27,877 nucleotides of DNA from an uncultured bacterium (GCA_900551965.1 URYF01000012.1:1-27877), one strand, 5' to 3'; shown: positions 1-7,333, numbered from the stretch's first letter. Program-made: numbers and translations. Notes: generated from the sequence alone by a model not told the origin.

Positions 1-114
1 GCGCTCAGTGATGAACTTGCGGAGTTTTGCAGCGTCTTTGTAGTCGATAGATTCAATTTTGTCAGCACAAAGACTGCAATTTTTACGTTTTTTCTTATCT
101 TCTTGTCTTGCCAT
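1..114 (-). CDS. rpsR: 30S ribosomal protein S18, N-terminal part (cut by window edge)
   Basis: The first 38 codons of S18 are present and the rest lies beyond the left edge. The translated start (MARQEDKKKRKNCSLCADKI) is followed by IDYKDAAKLRKFITER, which matches the conserved S18 core that binds 16S rRNA in the platform of the 30S subunit, next to S6. The paired cysteines in NCSLC are like the N-terminal cysteines of zinc-type S18 proteins. The ATG at 114 is preceded by a GAAAGG-type ribosome site. The gene is the third member of rpsF-ssb-rpsR, a widely conserved order. The gap to ssb is unusually long (199 bases) and carries a repeat. Confidence 0.93.
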   Translation of the reverse strand, partial: MARQEDKKKRKNCSLCADKIESIDYKDAAKLRKFITER

Positions 115-165
115 TTTTCTAATTTGCCTTTCTAGCCTTATTTTTATTGTACATTATTTTTTTAT

Positions 166-204
166 TTACGGGTTTGCTTCGCATTACCCTGCGCAAAATT
201 CGCT
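166..204. repeat. 39-bp direct repeat, copy 1 (ssb-rpsR spacer)
   Basis: This is the first of two nearly identical 39-bp copies. It runs from TTACGGGTTTGCTTCGC to GCGCAAAATTCGCT and differs from the second copy at two or three central positions (ATTACC versus GTCACC). It sits between rpsR and ssb. No inverted ends or coding potential were seen. Confidence 0.85.
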
Positions 205-276
205 GTCTTGAATTTTGCTGTGCTCGGTTTAAGCGTTCATTTCGCTATCGCTGCCATTCACTTTAACCCTCGCACC

Positions 277-315
277 TTACGGGTTTGCTTCGCGTCACCC
301 TGCGCAAAATTCGCT
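277..315. repeat. 39-bp direct repeat, copy 2, overlapping the ssb stop
   Basis: This second copy lies 72 bases after the first, and its end runs into the ssb stop codon at 314-316. On the minus strand the unit contains GGGT and ACCC arms around a GCGAAGC core, so a short stem is possible. The GCGAA-rich spacer between the copies resembles the units, which suggests a dispersed repeat or the remains of a longer array. Confidence 0.85.
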
Positions 316-724
316 AAAACGGAACTTCTTCATCGTCCATCAGCACATCAGTGTTGGCTTCCGGTGAAGATTCCATATCTCCAAATGTCAGGATATCACC
401 ATCGTCAGATGAACCCGCTGAAGATGAGCTTCCGCCCATAAGTTCAATAGCTGCAGCTTCGATTTCAAAGACTTTCTTTTCTGTACCGTCATCCATTTTG
501 CTGATTCCGTTTTGCAGTCTGCCTTCAACTAAAACCTTTTGGTTTTTAGAAAGTGAAGAAACTACTTCTTCTAAAGACTGTCTTTTTGAAATAACTCTGA
601 TAAGAATTTCATCTTGTGTGCCGATATTCATTACGAACGATGAAACAGCCACGTTATTTTGTGTGAAACCTGTTTTGGGAGTTTTGTAAACTATGCCGGT
701 TACTACCGCTTTTGCTATTGTCAT
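314..724 (-). CDS. ssb: Single-stranded DNA-binding protein
   Basis: This 136-residue protein has an OB-fold in roughly residues 1-100, an acidic Ser/Gly-rich linker, and a C-terminal tip DDEEVPF. That tip is the hallmark peptide through which SSB recruits replication and repair partners. SSB coats single-stranded DNA during replication, recombination and repair. The N-terminus (MTIAKAVVTGIVYKTPKTGF) is somewhat unlike the textbook 'N.v.liGrl' start, so the fold assignment relies on the tip, the length and the location. The gene sits between rpsF and rpsR, its classical place. ATG at 724 follows an AAGGA site about 11 bases upstream. Confidence 0.93.
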   Translation of the reverse strand: MTIAKAVVTGIVYKTPKTGFTQNNVAVSSFVMNIGTQDEILIRVISKRQSLEEVVSSLSKNQKVLVEGRLQNGISKMDDGTEKKVFEIEAAAIELMGGSSSSAGSSDDGDILTFGDMESSPEANTDVLMDDEEVPF

Positions 725-756
725 TTTTTGATAATCCTTTTTACTATGTATTAAAA

Positions 757-1056
757 CTAAACAGAAGCTTTAGCAGAAACTTCCATAAACATTGTTCTTA
801 AAATGCTGTCGTTTAATCTTAATTGTCTTTTAAATTCAGCAACTTTTTCAGCAGGTAAAGCTAAAATAGTTGTAGCAAAGAAACCATCTCTGAAGTTTTG
901 GATTTCATAAGCTAATTTTTTTCTGCCACTTTTGTCCGTAGAAACAACGCTGCCGCCGAATTCTGTAATAATAGAGTTGATTTTTTCGATAACTTTTTCA
1001 ACTTCTTCTGCATCTAAGTTTGGTTTGAATATAGTCATTAATTCATAATTTTTCAT
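757..1056 (-). CDS. rpsF: 30S ribosomal protein S6
   Basis: This 99-residue protein has the S6 signature: MKNYELMTIFKPNLDAEEVEKVIEKI at the start and SGRKKLAYEIQNFRDGFFATTILALPAE in the middle. S6 forms a dimer with S18 on the 30S platform, and the two are encoded either side of ssb here. Length is normal. The ATG follows an AAGGAG site at good spacing, and ssb begins 32 bases downstream, so rpsF, ssb and rpsR are probably cotranscribed. dapF lies upstream on the same strand with a 66-base gap that could hold a weak promoter (TTGTAA, 18 bases, TAATAT). Confidence 0.97.
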   Translation of the reverse strand: MKNYELMTIFKPNLDAEEVEKVIEKINSIITEFGGSVVSTDKSGRKKLAYEIQNFRDGFFATTILALPAEKVAEFKRQLRLNDSILRTMFMEVSAKASV

Positions 1057-1122
1057 TGTAATATTTCTCCTTTTACTATTTCTCCAGTGTATGAATAAAT
1101 ATTACCATGAAAACACAAATTT

Positions 1123-1959
1123 TTACAACATGTACTCAGCGCAGAAACTGTATTCTGCCGGTCCGATTAAATATATGTCAGAATCTAGGTTTTCTGTATT
1201 CCCTCTCCAGTCAACGCATACAGACCCGCCAAGCAGGTTAACTTTTACTTTTTGTTCTGTTAAGTTATTTAAAACACATGCCACAACACTTGCACAAGCC
1301 CCTGTACCGCAGGCTAAAGTTATGCCGCAGCCGCGTTCGTAAACTCTCATATCTATTTCGTTTCTTGAAATTACTTTTACAAATTCTGTATTAGTTTTTT
1401 CAGGGAAATACGGGTGAACTTCCATATCCGGTCCGTAGTTTTGCGCAAGTTTCATTGGGTCTTCTTGTGTGAATATTATACAGTGCGGGTTTCCCATAGA
1501 AACCGGTGTTATTTCAAATTCTTTGTCTTTTATTTGAACTTTCTTTTCTCCTTTGAACGGAATTTTTTTATCTTCTAAAATTGGTTTGCCCATATTAACT
1601 TTTACGGTTCCGTCTTCCCGGATTTCAGGTTTAATGATTCCTGCTAAAGTTTTTACACTGAAGTGGTTTTTATTAACAAGTTTTTTGTCATAAACGTATT
1701 TTGCAAAACATCTCATTCCGTTTCCGCACATTTGAGCGGTTGTGCCGTCAGAGTTGTAAAAATACCAGGCAATATCTGTTTCGTTATTAGGCTTGGTGTC
1801 AGGAATAATCATACCGTCTGCGCCGATTCCGAAATGTCTGTCGCAAAGTTTAACAGCTAAATCCGGCATTGAAAGTCCTGATTTTTCATATTCGGCATAA
1901 TCTAGAACTACGAAATCATTTCCGCAGCCTTGCATTTTTGTTATTTTAATCGTTGTCAT
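1123..1959 (-). CDS. dapF: Diaminopimelate epimerase
   Basis: DapF converts LL-diaminopimelate to meso-diaminopimelate for lysine and peptidoglycan synthesis. The 278-residue product is the usual family length. Both catalytic cysteines are visible: Cys78 in MCGNGMRCF and about Cys217 in LACGTGACAS, giving the two-base thiolate mechanism. GCGNDF near the start and the GADGM segment are also conserved. I chose ATG at 1959, preceded by AAGAGGG, over an upstream TTG at 2010. The TTG lies inside the proposed promoter, and the extra residues are not DapF-like. It works in the same wall pathway as the penicillin-binding protein at 12476. Confidence 0.97.
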   Translation of the reverse strand: MTTIKITKMQGCGNDFVVLDYAEYEKSGLSMPDLAVKLCDRHFGIGADGMIIPDTKPNNETDIAWYFYNSDGTTAQMCGNGMRCFAKYVYDKKLVNKNHFSVKTLAGIIKPEIREDGTVKVNMGKPILEDKKIPFKGEKKVQIKDKEFEITPVSMGNPHCIIFTQEDPMKLAQNYGPDMEVHPYFPEKTNTEFVKVISRNEIDMRVYERGCGITLACGTGACASVVACVLNNLTEQKVKVNLLGGSVCVDWRGNTENLDSDIYLIGPAEYSFCAEYML

Positions 1960-1981
1960 AATCTTGTCCCTCTTTTTTATG

Positions 1982-2010
1982 ATTATAACCCGATAAAAAT
2001 ATTCCCGCAA
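1982..2010 (-). promoter_or_regulatory. Promoter of dapF
   Basis: A perfect TATAAT (1982-1987) lies 17 bases downstream of TTGCGG (2005-2010) on the minus strand. This gives a leader of about 15-20 bases carrying the AAGAGGG ribosome site. The -10 is strong and the -35 is weak. Confidence 0.55.
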
Positions 2011-2017
2011 ATAAATA

Positions 2018-2608
2018 TTAAGCCTTGATATTTATAGGAGTATAAGCTTTTTGTGAATTATTTTGAATATTTTCTTTTTGCTCTGTTTTTACAAGAGGTT
2101 TGTCCCAGTATTGAGCAACTTTTTTGCCGATTTTTTGACCGATTGTTGAAGCTGTAATTGAACCGGTTACGAACACAATACCTTTAACCACCGGAAGCCA
2201 TTTTTTGCCGATAGAGGTTTTTTCAAGGATTTTGTCAAGGTGTTTTTTCATTAAGCCTTCACCTAAAAACATACCTGCAAGACAACCTGATTCGGTGATA
2301 AGTGTCTTTTTTCTATCTTCTTTGTCAGCTAATGCAACTTTTAAACCGCTGGATGCAACAATAAGCGGGTTGACATTATCGCTTGCAAATTTTGCAGCTT
2401 TGCCTAATTTACTAACAACTTTATCGCTGCCAATATAATTTAGTCCTTTACTTAGGGCTTTTGATAGCGGGTTATCAAGCTGGGTTACTGCTTTTACAAC
2501 AGTTGTAGATTGCCCGATAGTAACAGGAAGTCTGCCAATATCGCCTGATGTGGTTTTATCAGCATTTCTTAATGTAAATATTGCTGCTCCTACATTACTG
2601 TATGCCAT
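2018..2608 (-). CDS. Hypothetical protein with two glycine-rich hydrophobic segments and a PxNIxA C-terminus
   Basis: I do not recognise a named family in this 196-residue protein. There is no signal peptide at the N-terminus. The middle has hydrophobic, Gly/Ala-rich stretches (around 100-120, ESGCLAGMFLGEGLMKK, and around 135-160, VVKGIVFVTGSITASTIGQKIGKK) that could pair as membrane helices through GxxxG contacts. A charged, Gln/Asn-rich tail ends TPINIKA. The gene at 15768 has a similar plan and ends QPMNIAA, and the two share an upstream element, so they are probably members of one lineage-specific family. ATG at 2608 has AAAGG upstream. It could be membrane-associated or secreted by an unusual route; function is unknown. 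Confidence 0.8.
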   Translation of the reverse strand: MAYSNVGAAIFTLRNADKTTSGDIGRLPVTIGQSTTVVKAVTQLDNPLSKALSKGLNYIGSDKVVSKLGKAAKFASDNVNPLIVASSGLKVALADKEDRKKTLITESGCLAGMFLGEGLMKKHLDKILEKTSIGKKWLPVVKGIVFVTGSITASTIGQKIGKKVAQYWDKPLVKTEQKENIQNNSQKAYTPINIKA

Positions 2609-2642
2609 TAGACAATTAACCTTTCACACTATAACCTACACT

Positions 2643-2678
2643 TATATAAAGTATTTTTTTCTATTGAAATTGCAAAAG
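2643..2678 (-). promoter_or_regulatory. Shared promoter-like element, copy A (upstream of the 2018-2608 gene)
   Basis: On the minus strand this reads CTTTTGCAATT, then 14 A-rich bases, then TACTTTATATA. The element upstream of the gene at 15768 has the same two blocks with the same 14-base spacing. TTGCAA could act as a -35, with the -10 inside or near TACTTTATATA. The A-tract would curve the DNA. Confidence 0.6.
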
Positions 2679-2681
2679 TTG

Positions 2682-2701
2682 AAAATTTGTTTACAAATTT
2701 T
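2682..2701. promoter_or_regulatory. Inverted repeat, operator-like, in a divergent promoter region
   Basis: AAAATTTGT and ACAAATTTT form perfect 9-bp arms around a TT centre. The dyad lies between the shared element of the minus-strand gene and the -35 region of the chromate transporter promoter, where a repressor could act on either or both. AT-rich dyads also arise by chance, so this is a candidate only. Confidence 0.45.
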
Positions 2702-2705
2702 AAAA

Positions 2706-2734
2706 TTTACCGTGAAATTATTTTGTGCTATACC
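2706..2734 (+). promoter_or_regulatory. Promoter of the chromate transporter pair (leaderless type)
   Basis: TTTACC (2706-2711), a 17-base spacer and TATACC (2729-2734) with TG one base upstream of it (extended -10). Only seven bases separate the -10 from ATG and there is no ribosome site, so transcription would start at or next to the start codon. Confidence 0.5.
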
Positions 2735-2741
2735 ATAAGAT

Positions 2742-3317
2742 ATGGATAAGAATTTTTACGGGATATTCAAAACATTTTTCAAAGTAGGGACATTGTTGTT
2801 AGGCGGAGGCTATGTGATTCTGCCTCTTTTGACTTGTGAACTTGTTGAAAAGAAGAAGTGGATAACCTCTGATGAATTATGTGAATATTATGCACTGGGG
2901 GCTTCTTTACCGGGGATTATTGCTGCGAATACCGCAATCTTTACCGGAAGAAAACTTTTGGGAACAAAGGGGGCGATTGCAGCTGTTTTGGGTATGATAA
3001 TGCCGGCATTTCTTGCTATTGTGCTTCTGGCATCTATTTTTGCAGAAATTATTAATAGACCTTCAATTCAGCATATCTTCTGGGGGGTCGGAATCGGGGT
3101 TATTACCCTTTTGTTTCTTGCGGTGAAAGAAATGTGGAAAAAATCTGTTAACGATAAATTCTCGCTTGGAATTTATCTTGGCTGCTTGGTTTTGGCATTA
3201 TCTAAAAAAGTGTCGCTTGCATTAATTATAATAGGTGCGATAATTTTTGGAATTATTTGGCAGAAATTAGAAGATCGTGTTAAAGCCGATAAAATTAAAA
3301 TGGAGGGTGGGAAGTAA
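2742..3317 (+). CDS. Chromate transporter, short-chain subunit 1
   Basis: This 191-residue membrane protein is one half of a split ChrA-family (CHR) transporter. The family signature is near the N-terminus (FFKVGTLLLGGGYVILPLL, about residues 11-29), followed by a conserved Pro-Gly (SLPGIIAANTA) and four or five hydrophobic segments. Full-length ChrA has two such halves; here each is its own gene, as in paired short-chain members. Long-chain relatives export chromate, but the natural substrate of short-chain pairs is often unknown. The stop and the next gene's ATG share one base, so the two halves are made together. No ribosome site precedes ATG. Confidence 0.9.
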   Translation: MDKNFYGIFKTFFKVGTLLLGGGYVILPLLTCELVEKKKWITSDELCEYYALGASLPGIIAANTAIFTGRKLLGTKGAIAAVLGMIMPAFLAIVLLASIFAEIINRPSIQHIFWGVGIGVITLLFLAVKEMWKKSVNDKFSLGIYLGCLVLALSKKVSLALIIIGAIIFGIIWQKLEDRVKADKIKMEGGK

Positions 3318-3856
3318 TGAAAATATTTTTGCAGTTATTTTTCCAATTTTTCCATGTTGGGGTTTTTTCATTTGGCGGGGGGTACGCAACATTACCGTTT
3401 TTATATGATATTGCAGAAAAATATCACTGGTATTCATCAAGTCAGCTTACGGATATGCTTGCGATTTCTTCAATAACTCCCGGTCCTGTCGGGGTTAATA
3501 TTGCAACTTTTGCGGGGTTTCAAACTGCAGGGCTTTTGGGAGCTTTGATAGCGACAACCGCAGTGATTTTACCATCTTTCATAATTGTAACTATTGTATC
3601 AAAAGTTCTTGATAAATTTAAAACAAACAGAGCTGTTAAAGGTGCTTTGCGCGGTATAAAACCTGCAGGGTGTGCGCTGTTGTCTGCTGTTGGTTTAAGG
3701 CTTTTATTCACCTCAAATCTTCACCTTTTAGGTACAATTTTGCTTGCTGCATTGATTATAACCAGTTTTTTAAAGAAACAGGATCCGCTTGTCTATTTAG
3801 GTGTTTCAGCACTTGTTGGGCTGCTTTTGGGGCATTTAAACTGGATAGGGGTTTAA
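3317..3856 (+). CDS. Chromate transporter, short-chain subunit 2
   Basis: This is the second half of the split CHR transporter, 179 residues. It repeats the signature (FQFFHVGVFSFGGGYATLPFL) and the Pro-Gly motif (SSITPGPVGVNIATFAG), and has several hydrophobic segments consistent with opposite or complementary membrane topology to its partner. The ATG overlaps the upstream TAA by one base, and a strong GGAGG site lies in the end of the previous gene, so translation is likely coupled. It ends six bases from the convergent pilin-like gene, with no clear terminator between them. Confidence 0.9.
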   Translation: MKIFLQLFFQFFHVGVFSFGGGYATLPFLYDIAEKYHWYSSSQLTDMLAISSITPGPVGVNIATFAGFQTAGLLGALIATTAVILPSFIIVTIVSKVLDKFKTNRAVKGALRGIKPAGCALLSAVGLRLLFTSNLHLLGTILLAALIITSFLKKQDPLVYLGVSALVGLLLGHLNWIGV

Positions 3857-3862
3857 GAGGTT

Positions 3863-4606
3863 TTATTTTGCAGTCATTAGAACGTATTTAGCTGCGTTTG
3901 ATCCCGGCTCAACTGTTGTCCCGTGGAAGATTATAGGGAAAACGTCTGTCATGTGCTGGGCATCGCTTTTAACTACACATGGTTCATCAACTGTTATATC
4001 AGTAGTTCCCACACTGCAGGTGACTTCTTTATTGGGCAGGGTTACTCCGTTTACATCAATATAGCCCCGGCATTGGGTATGGGTAAGAATCCAGTCTTTT
4101 GATATTTTTTGACCTTGAGCTAATTCACAACTATGAGCGTTGGTGCTAAATATTACAAGAGCCCCGTCAGCTAAAGCATAAGCGTGCCAAATATTAGATG
4201 TTGCAGGTATTGTTTCGTAATTAACAAGTTCATATTTAACAGCTTGCCCATTTACCATTCTTGAAAGGTCATCAACTTCTCCGTAATAGGTTTTTCCGGT
4301 CAGGGTACCGTTTAATAATGAACAAAATGTCATTACTTCTTCCGGACTTTCTGTTTCTGCAAGTTTTTTGTCGGCATTGCAAGGCTGTGAAGTGTCTGCA
4401 AAGTCAAACTCAAACTGAGCTTTTGACATCAATCCTGCCTGGTTTAATGTTGCAATAGTTTTTTTGAATCGTGCTCTAAAGTGGTGAGCTTTGGTATTTG
4501 CCATTAATGTAGGTAATACCATTACCGAAACAACCCCGATTATTCCCATTGTAATCATAACCTCAGGCAAGCTGAATGCCGGTAAAGATTTATGAAAAAT
4601 TTTCAT
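3863..4606 (-). CDS. Prepilin-type pilin/pseudopilin-like protein
   Basis: This 247-residue protein has a class III prepilin leader: a short basic start (MKIFHKSLPA), then FSLPEVMITMGIIGVVSVMVLPTLM, the hydrophobic helix that anchors pilins and packs in the fibre. Glu5 of the mature form is present. The residue before the cleavage site is Ala rather than the usual Gly. The mature C-terminal part has several cysteines and a DVNGVTLPNKEV stretch that resembles a metal-binding loop of secreted pilin-like proteins. I chose ATG at 4606, because an upstream TTG at 4651 lies in the promoter. Expected to be processed by a PilD-like peptidase. Its partner machinery is not in this window. Confidence 0.85.
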   Translation of the reverse strand: MKIFHKSLPAFSLPEVMITMGIIGVVSVMVLPTLMANTKAHHFRARFKKTIATLNQAGLMSKAQFEFDFADTSQPCNADKKLAETESPEEVMTFCSLLNGTLTGKTYYGEVDDLSRMVNGQAVKYELVNYETIPATSNIWHAYALADGALVIFSTNAHSCELAQGQKISKDWILTHTQCRGYIDVNGVTLPNKEVTCSVGTTDITVDEPCVVKSDAQHMTDVFPIIFHGTTVEPGSNAAKYVLMTAK

Positions 4607-4642
4607 TTTTTTATCCCAAAATTTGTATGTACCCCATACATT

Positions 4643-4671
4643 ATTATACAAATTTTTTTTAAGATTTGCAA
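4643..4671 (-). promoter_or_regulatory. Promoter of the pilin-like gene
   Basis: On the minus strand TTGCAA (4666-4671), a 17-base spacer and a perfect TATAAT (4643-4648). The -35 lies inside the last codons of bioC. The predicted start of transcription falls downstream of the TTG codon at 4651, which supports ATG at 4606 as the start of translation. Confidence 0.65.
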
Positions 4672-5408
4672 TCTTTTTTGCATATAATAATTATGGGTGA
4701 ATATGTTAATTTAATTTTTTTGTATTTTCTTGAAAATTTATCACAGAAATCTTTGACTTTTGTAATTGTCCAGGTTTTTTCAGATAGTGAATTTACACCG
4801 GTATTTTTCATATGGGCAAGTAATTCCAACGGTGTTTCAAAATCCATTTCTTCATAGAACATTTCACTGTATAAAATTTTGTAGCCTTGATTTATAAGTA
4901 TTTGTTCAATTTCTTCTTTTGATTTGTATTTAAGAGTGAGCCCTGTAATCTCAGTTATTTCTTTAAAGTTATCAGGTCCAAAGGTTGAAAATGCTAAAAT
5001 TCCTTCATTGCAAGAGATTAGTTTAAATGTTTCAAGGGCTTTATCAAGGTTATCAAACCATTGGAACATCGCGTTTGAAATTATTAAATCCATTTTTTTT
5101 GAAGGTTTGATTTTTAGCGCATTGCCGTGTATAAAATCTGATTTCGGCAGAATTTTTTGAATATAATTTTTTGATTTTTCGACAATATCATTTGCGCAGT
5201 AGGTCTTAAATTGTAAGTTTTTAGCAAGCCTTTTGGTTAAAAGTCCTGTGCCGGAACCAAGTTCCAGAATATTATCAAAATTATTGCGTATTTTTAAAAG
5301 TTCAATTACCATTTTTGCAGCCATCAAATCTTGAACGGCTGCGTTCTTATCGTAATCTTTCATACTTTTTTCAAATTGTTTTTTTATATTCTTGTATTCT
5401 ATCGACAT
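4659..5408 (-). CDS. bioC: Malonyl-ACP O-methyltransferase
   Basis: BioC methylates the free carboxyl of malonyl-ACP using SAM, so that the fatty acid elongation enzymes can build pimeloyl-ACP methyl ester for biotin. The 249-residue protein has the class I methyltransferase motif I ELGSGTGLL (about 49-57) and the BioC-typical N-terminus (FEKSMKDYDKNAAVQDLMA). It also has a NAMFQWF block after about residue 110, as in BioC. It follows bioG with a 38-base overlap, and ATG at 5408 has GGAAAG upstream. The operon context makes BioC much more likely than a generic methyltransferase. Confidence 0.92.
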   Translation of the reverse strand: MSIEYKNIKKQFEKSMKDYDKNAAVQDLMAAKMVIELLKIRNNFDNILELGSGTGLLTKRLAKNLQFKTYCANDIVEKSKNYIQKILPKSDFIHGNALKIKPSKKMDLIISNAMFQWFDNLDKALETFKLISCNEGILAFSTFGPDNFKEITEITGLTLKYKSKEEIEQILINQGYKILYSEMFYEEMDFETPLELLAHMKNTGVNSLSEKTWTITKVKDFCDKFSRKYKKIKLTYSPIIIICKKDCKS

Positions 5409-6099
5409 TTATATAATCTTTCCATAGAAAAGTATAAAACGGGAAGTGTCCGCATTCAAGTTCTATTGTTGGTACGTTGTTTTTTTTATGACTTGCAATT
5501 TGGTTTTTTGGCGGAATAATTTTATCAGCATCGCCGACTATTGCGTAATCATAGAATGGACAATGGCTATCTTCGTTTTCATTTTTAATCAAATTGTATA
5601 AATTTTCAAGTTCAGAAACTCTGTTTTCTATAGATCTTTCAATAGGTGTGATATTGAAAAGTTCCAAATCCTCTGTATTATTAAATACATTCTGGTAAAA
5701 CTTTCCTTCAAGTCCTTTTGCGGCGTGCTTTAATGTTAGCTCAAACATTTTAACCGGAATTCCGTATTCATCATCAACAGGTGTGGTTGTTCCGTTAATT
5801 GCAATTCTTCTATTAAAGTCTTGGAATAGTTTTCTGAATTTATACGCAATGTAAACGCCCATTGACCAACTTATAAGGTATTTGTTTTTATAATTTTCGG
5901 TATTTAAATTTTTTAATTCATCAGGGATTGTTAAGTCATTATAATCGTAAATTATAAGAATATCATAGTTCTCACTGTTGTTAGAAAACGCTTTGTAATC
6001 AAAGCTCCAGCCTGCAAAAAAGACAATTAAATCTCTTTTTTTAGGTTTGAACCATAAGAAATTTTTATTTTCTTTTTTTGATAGCCAATAACATTTCAT
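5371..6099 (-). CDS. bioG: Pimeloyl-ACP methyl ester esterase, BioG type
   Basis: BioG removes the methyl group added by BioC and so releases pimeloyl-ACP, the substrate of BioF. This 242-residue alpha/beta hydrolase has the nucleophile elbow SWSMG (Ser79), an acid in VGDAD (Asp190 or Asp192) and the catalytic His in CGHFPF (His218). The FFAGWSFD segment near residue 30 is typical of BioG (DUF452) rather than BioH. I chose ATG at 6099 with GGAG eight bases upstream; TTG one codon earlier is possible. It overlaps bioF by 35 bases and bioC by 38, which suggests translational coupling across all three genes. Confidence 0.92.
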   Translation of the reverse strand: MKCYWLSKKENKNFLWFKPKKRDLIVFFAGWSFDYKAFSNNSENYDILIIYDYNDLTIPDELKNLNTENYKNKYLISWSMGVYIAYKFRKLFQDFNRRIAINGTTTPVDDEYGIPVKMFELTLKHAAKGLEGKFYQNVFNNTEDLELFNITPIERSIENRVSELENLYNLIKNENEDSHCPFYDYAIVGDADKIIPPKNQIASHKKNNVPTIELECGHFPFYTFLWKDYINVDRIQEYKKTI

Positions 6100-7210
6100 C
6101 AATTTTCTCCGTCAAAATTTTAAGTTCATCTTTTTCGATTTCGCAGGTCAGGGATAATCTGAGCCTTGAGGTTCCGGCAGGAACTGTGGGCGGGCGTATC
6201 GGAAGTGTGAAATAGCCGTTATAGAAAAGAACTTCACAAAGATCAACCGTATCTTTATTTTCTCCGACAATAACAGGCACTATGTGGCTTTGGCTATTCA
6301 TATCTTTTGCAATAGCAAGCATTCTTTTTCGTTTTTCATAAGTTTGTGGAAATTTGTTTTCTATAATCCATTTTGTAAACGCAATACTAATCGGAGGAAG
6401 TGCTGTTGAAAAAATAAATGAACGTGATTTGTTTATAAGAAAGTCTATCAAGGTTTTTGAGCCAACTGCAAAGGCTCCCGCTGAACCGGCTGCTTTTCCA
6501 AACGTTCCGGCAATTAAATCTATATCTTTCATTATTCCAAGTTCTTCGGCTACTCCGAGTCCTTTTTCTCCGAAAACTCCAAATGCGTGAGCTTCATCAA
6601 TAATCATTATGCAATTATATTTTTTCTTTAATTCAACAATTTTTTTCAAGTCGGCAATATCTCCGTCCATTGAAAAAACACTTTCGGTTATAATAAATGC
6701 ATTTTTGTAATTTTTACGCTCTCTTATAAGCAGTTTTTCCAGAGCTTCCATATCGTTATGAGGATATCTGAAAAATTTCCCGTCAGATAGTTTCATTCCA
6801 TCAATAATGCTGGCATGATTTAATTTGTCAGAAAATATAACGTCCCCTTTCTGGTTTAATGCGCTTGAGATTCCGACATTTGCATGGTATCCGCTGTTAT
6901 ATAATAATGCCCCTTCTTTGTTATAAAGTTCCGCCAAAAGTTCTTCCAGCTCTTTATAAACAGGCAGGGTTCCTGTTAAAAGTCTTGCAGATGCACTGCC
7001 TAAAGAATATTTGTCACCTGCAGAATCTAAAAACTCACGTGTTATCTGTTTATTATCTGCAAAATTCAAATAATTATTTGATGAAAGATTTAAAAGTTTT
7101 TTGCCTTTATAATAAATAAACTTTTCATCTTTCGCTTCAAAGTCTTTTAAATCCCTAAAATGTGAGTGTTCTTTTAACTCGTTTAGAATATTTTTATAAT
7201 CCTCGTACAT
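6065..7210 (-). CDS. bioF: 8-amino-7-oxononanoate synthase
   Basis: BioF condenses pimeloyl-ACP with alanine to give 8-amino-7-oxononanoate, the first ring-building step in biotin synthesis. The 381-residue protein is normal length for this PLP enzyme family. The PLP lysine is Lys239 in GTFGKAAGSAG, and DEAHAFGV (205-212) carries the PLP-contacting Asp and His. The related glycine C-acetyltransferase (Kbl) has the same fold, but bioG and bioC directly downstream settle the assignment. bioA, bioD and bioB are not in the window. ATG at 7210 has no ribosome site and follows a promoter directly. Confidence 0.95.
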   Translation of the reverse strand: MYEDYKNILNELKEHSHFRDLKDFEAKDEKFIYYKGKKLLNLSSNNYLNFADNKQITREFLDSAGDKYSLGSASARLLTGTLPVYKELEELLAELYNKEGALLYNSGYHANVGISSALNQKGDVIFSDKLNHASIIDGMKLSDGKFFRYPHNDMEALEKLLIRERKNYKNAFIITESVFSMDGDIADLKKIVELKKKYNCIMIIDEAHAFGVFGEKGLGVAEELGIMKDIDLIAGTFGKAAGSAGAFAVGSKTLIDFLINKSRSFIFSTALPPISIAFTKWIIENKFPQTYEKRKRMLAIAKDMNSQSHIVPVIVGENKDTVDLCEVLFYNGYFTLPIRPPTVPAGTSRLRLSLTCEIEKDELKILTEKIDEMLLAIKKRK

Positions 7211-7216
7211 ATTTAT

Positions 7217-7245
7217 AATTTATGACAAAAAGAGCCTAATTTCAA
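7217..7245 (-). promoter_or_regulatory. Promoter of bioFGC (leaderless type)
   Basis: On the minus strand TTGAAA (7240-7245), a 17-base spacer and TAAATT (7217-7222), then six bases (ATAAAT) to the bioF ATG. Transcription would begin at the start codon. No BirA-like (TTGTAAACC and GGTTTACA) operator was recognised. Confidence 0.55.
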
Positions 7246-7317
7246 TACAGGTTTAAGTGTTGGTAATGGTCAGATTTTTAATTGTAACAGTATGTAAAGA
7301 ATATATAAAAAATATAT

Positions 7318-7333
7318 AAAATTGCGCAATTTT
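7318..7333. promoter_or_regulatory. 16-bp perfect palindrome, operator-like
   Basis: AAAATTGCGCAATTTT is a perfect palindrome. It overlaps the proposed -35 of the next gene by two bases and lies about 110 bases upstream of bioF. A tandem AATATATAAAA repeat sits just to its left (7300-7321). The position fits a repressor site for the 63-residue gene or the divergent region; no regulator is known. Confidence 0.45.

Noticed and set aside
208..441. Plus-strand reading frame across the repeat and the end of ssb
   Set aside because: It is antisense to ssb and built from the repeated spacer, with no ribosome site or recognisable protein features.
1057..1122. S6:S18-binding regulatory leader ahead of rpsF
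   Set aside because: The 66-base gap is AT-rich and shows no conserved CCG-bearing stem typical of that RNA element.
1960..2010. N-terminal extension of DapF from TTG at 2010
   Set aside because: The TTG is in the -35 of the proposed promoter, has no ribosome site, and the added residues do not resemble DapF; ATG at 1959 has AAGAGGG.
4607..4651. N-terminal extension of the pilin-like protein from TTG at 4651
   Set aside because: A TATAAT promoter at 4643-4648 would place the transcript start downstream of this TTG, and prepilin leaders are short.
4655..4676. AAGAT/ATCTT hairpin at the end of bioC as a terminator
   Set aside because: The stem is only five A/T-rich pairs and, on the bioC strand, is followed by A residues; it contains the -35 of the next gene instead.
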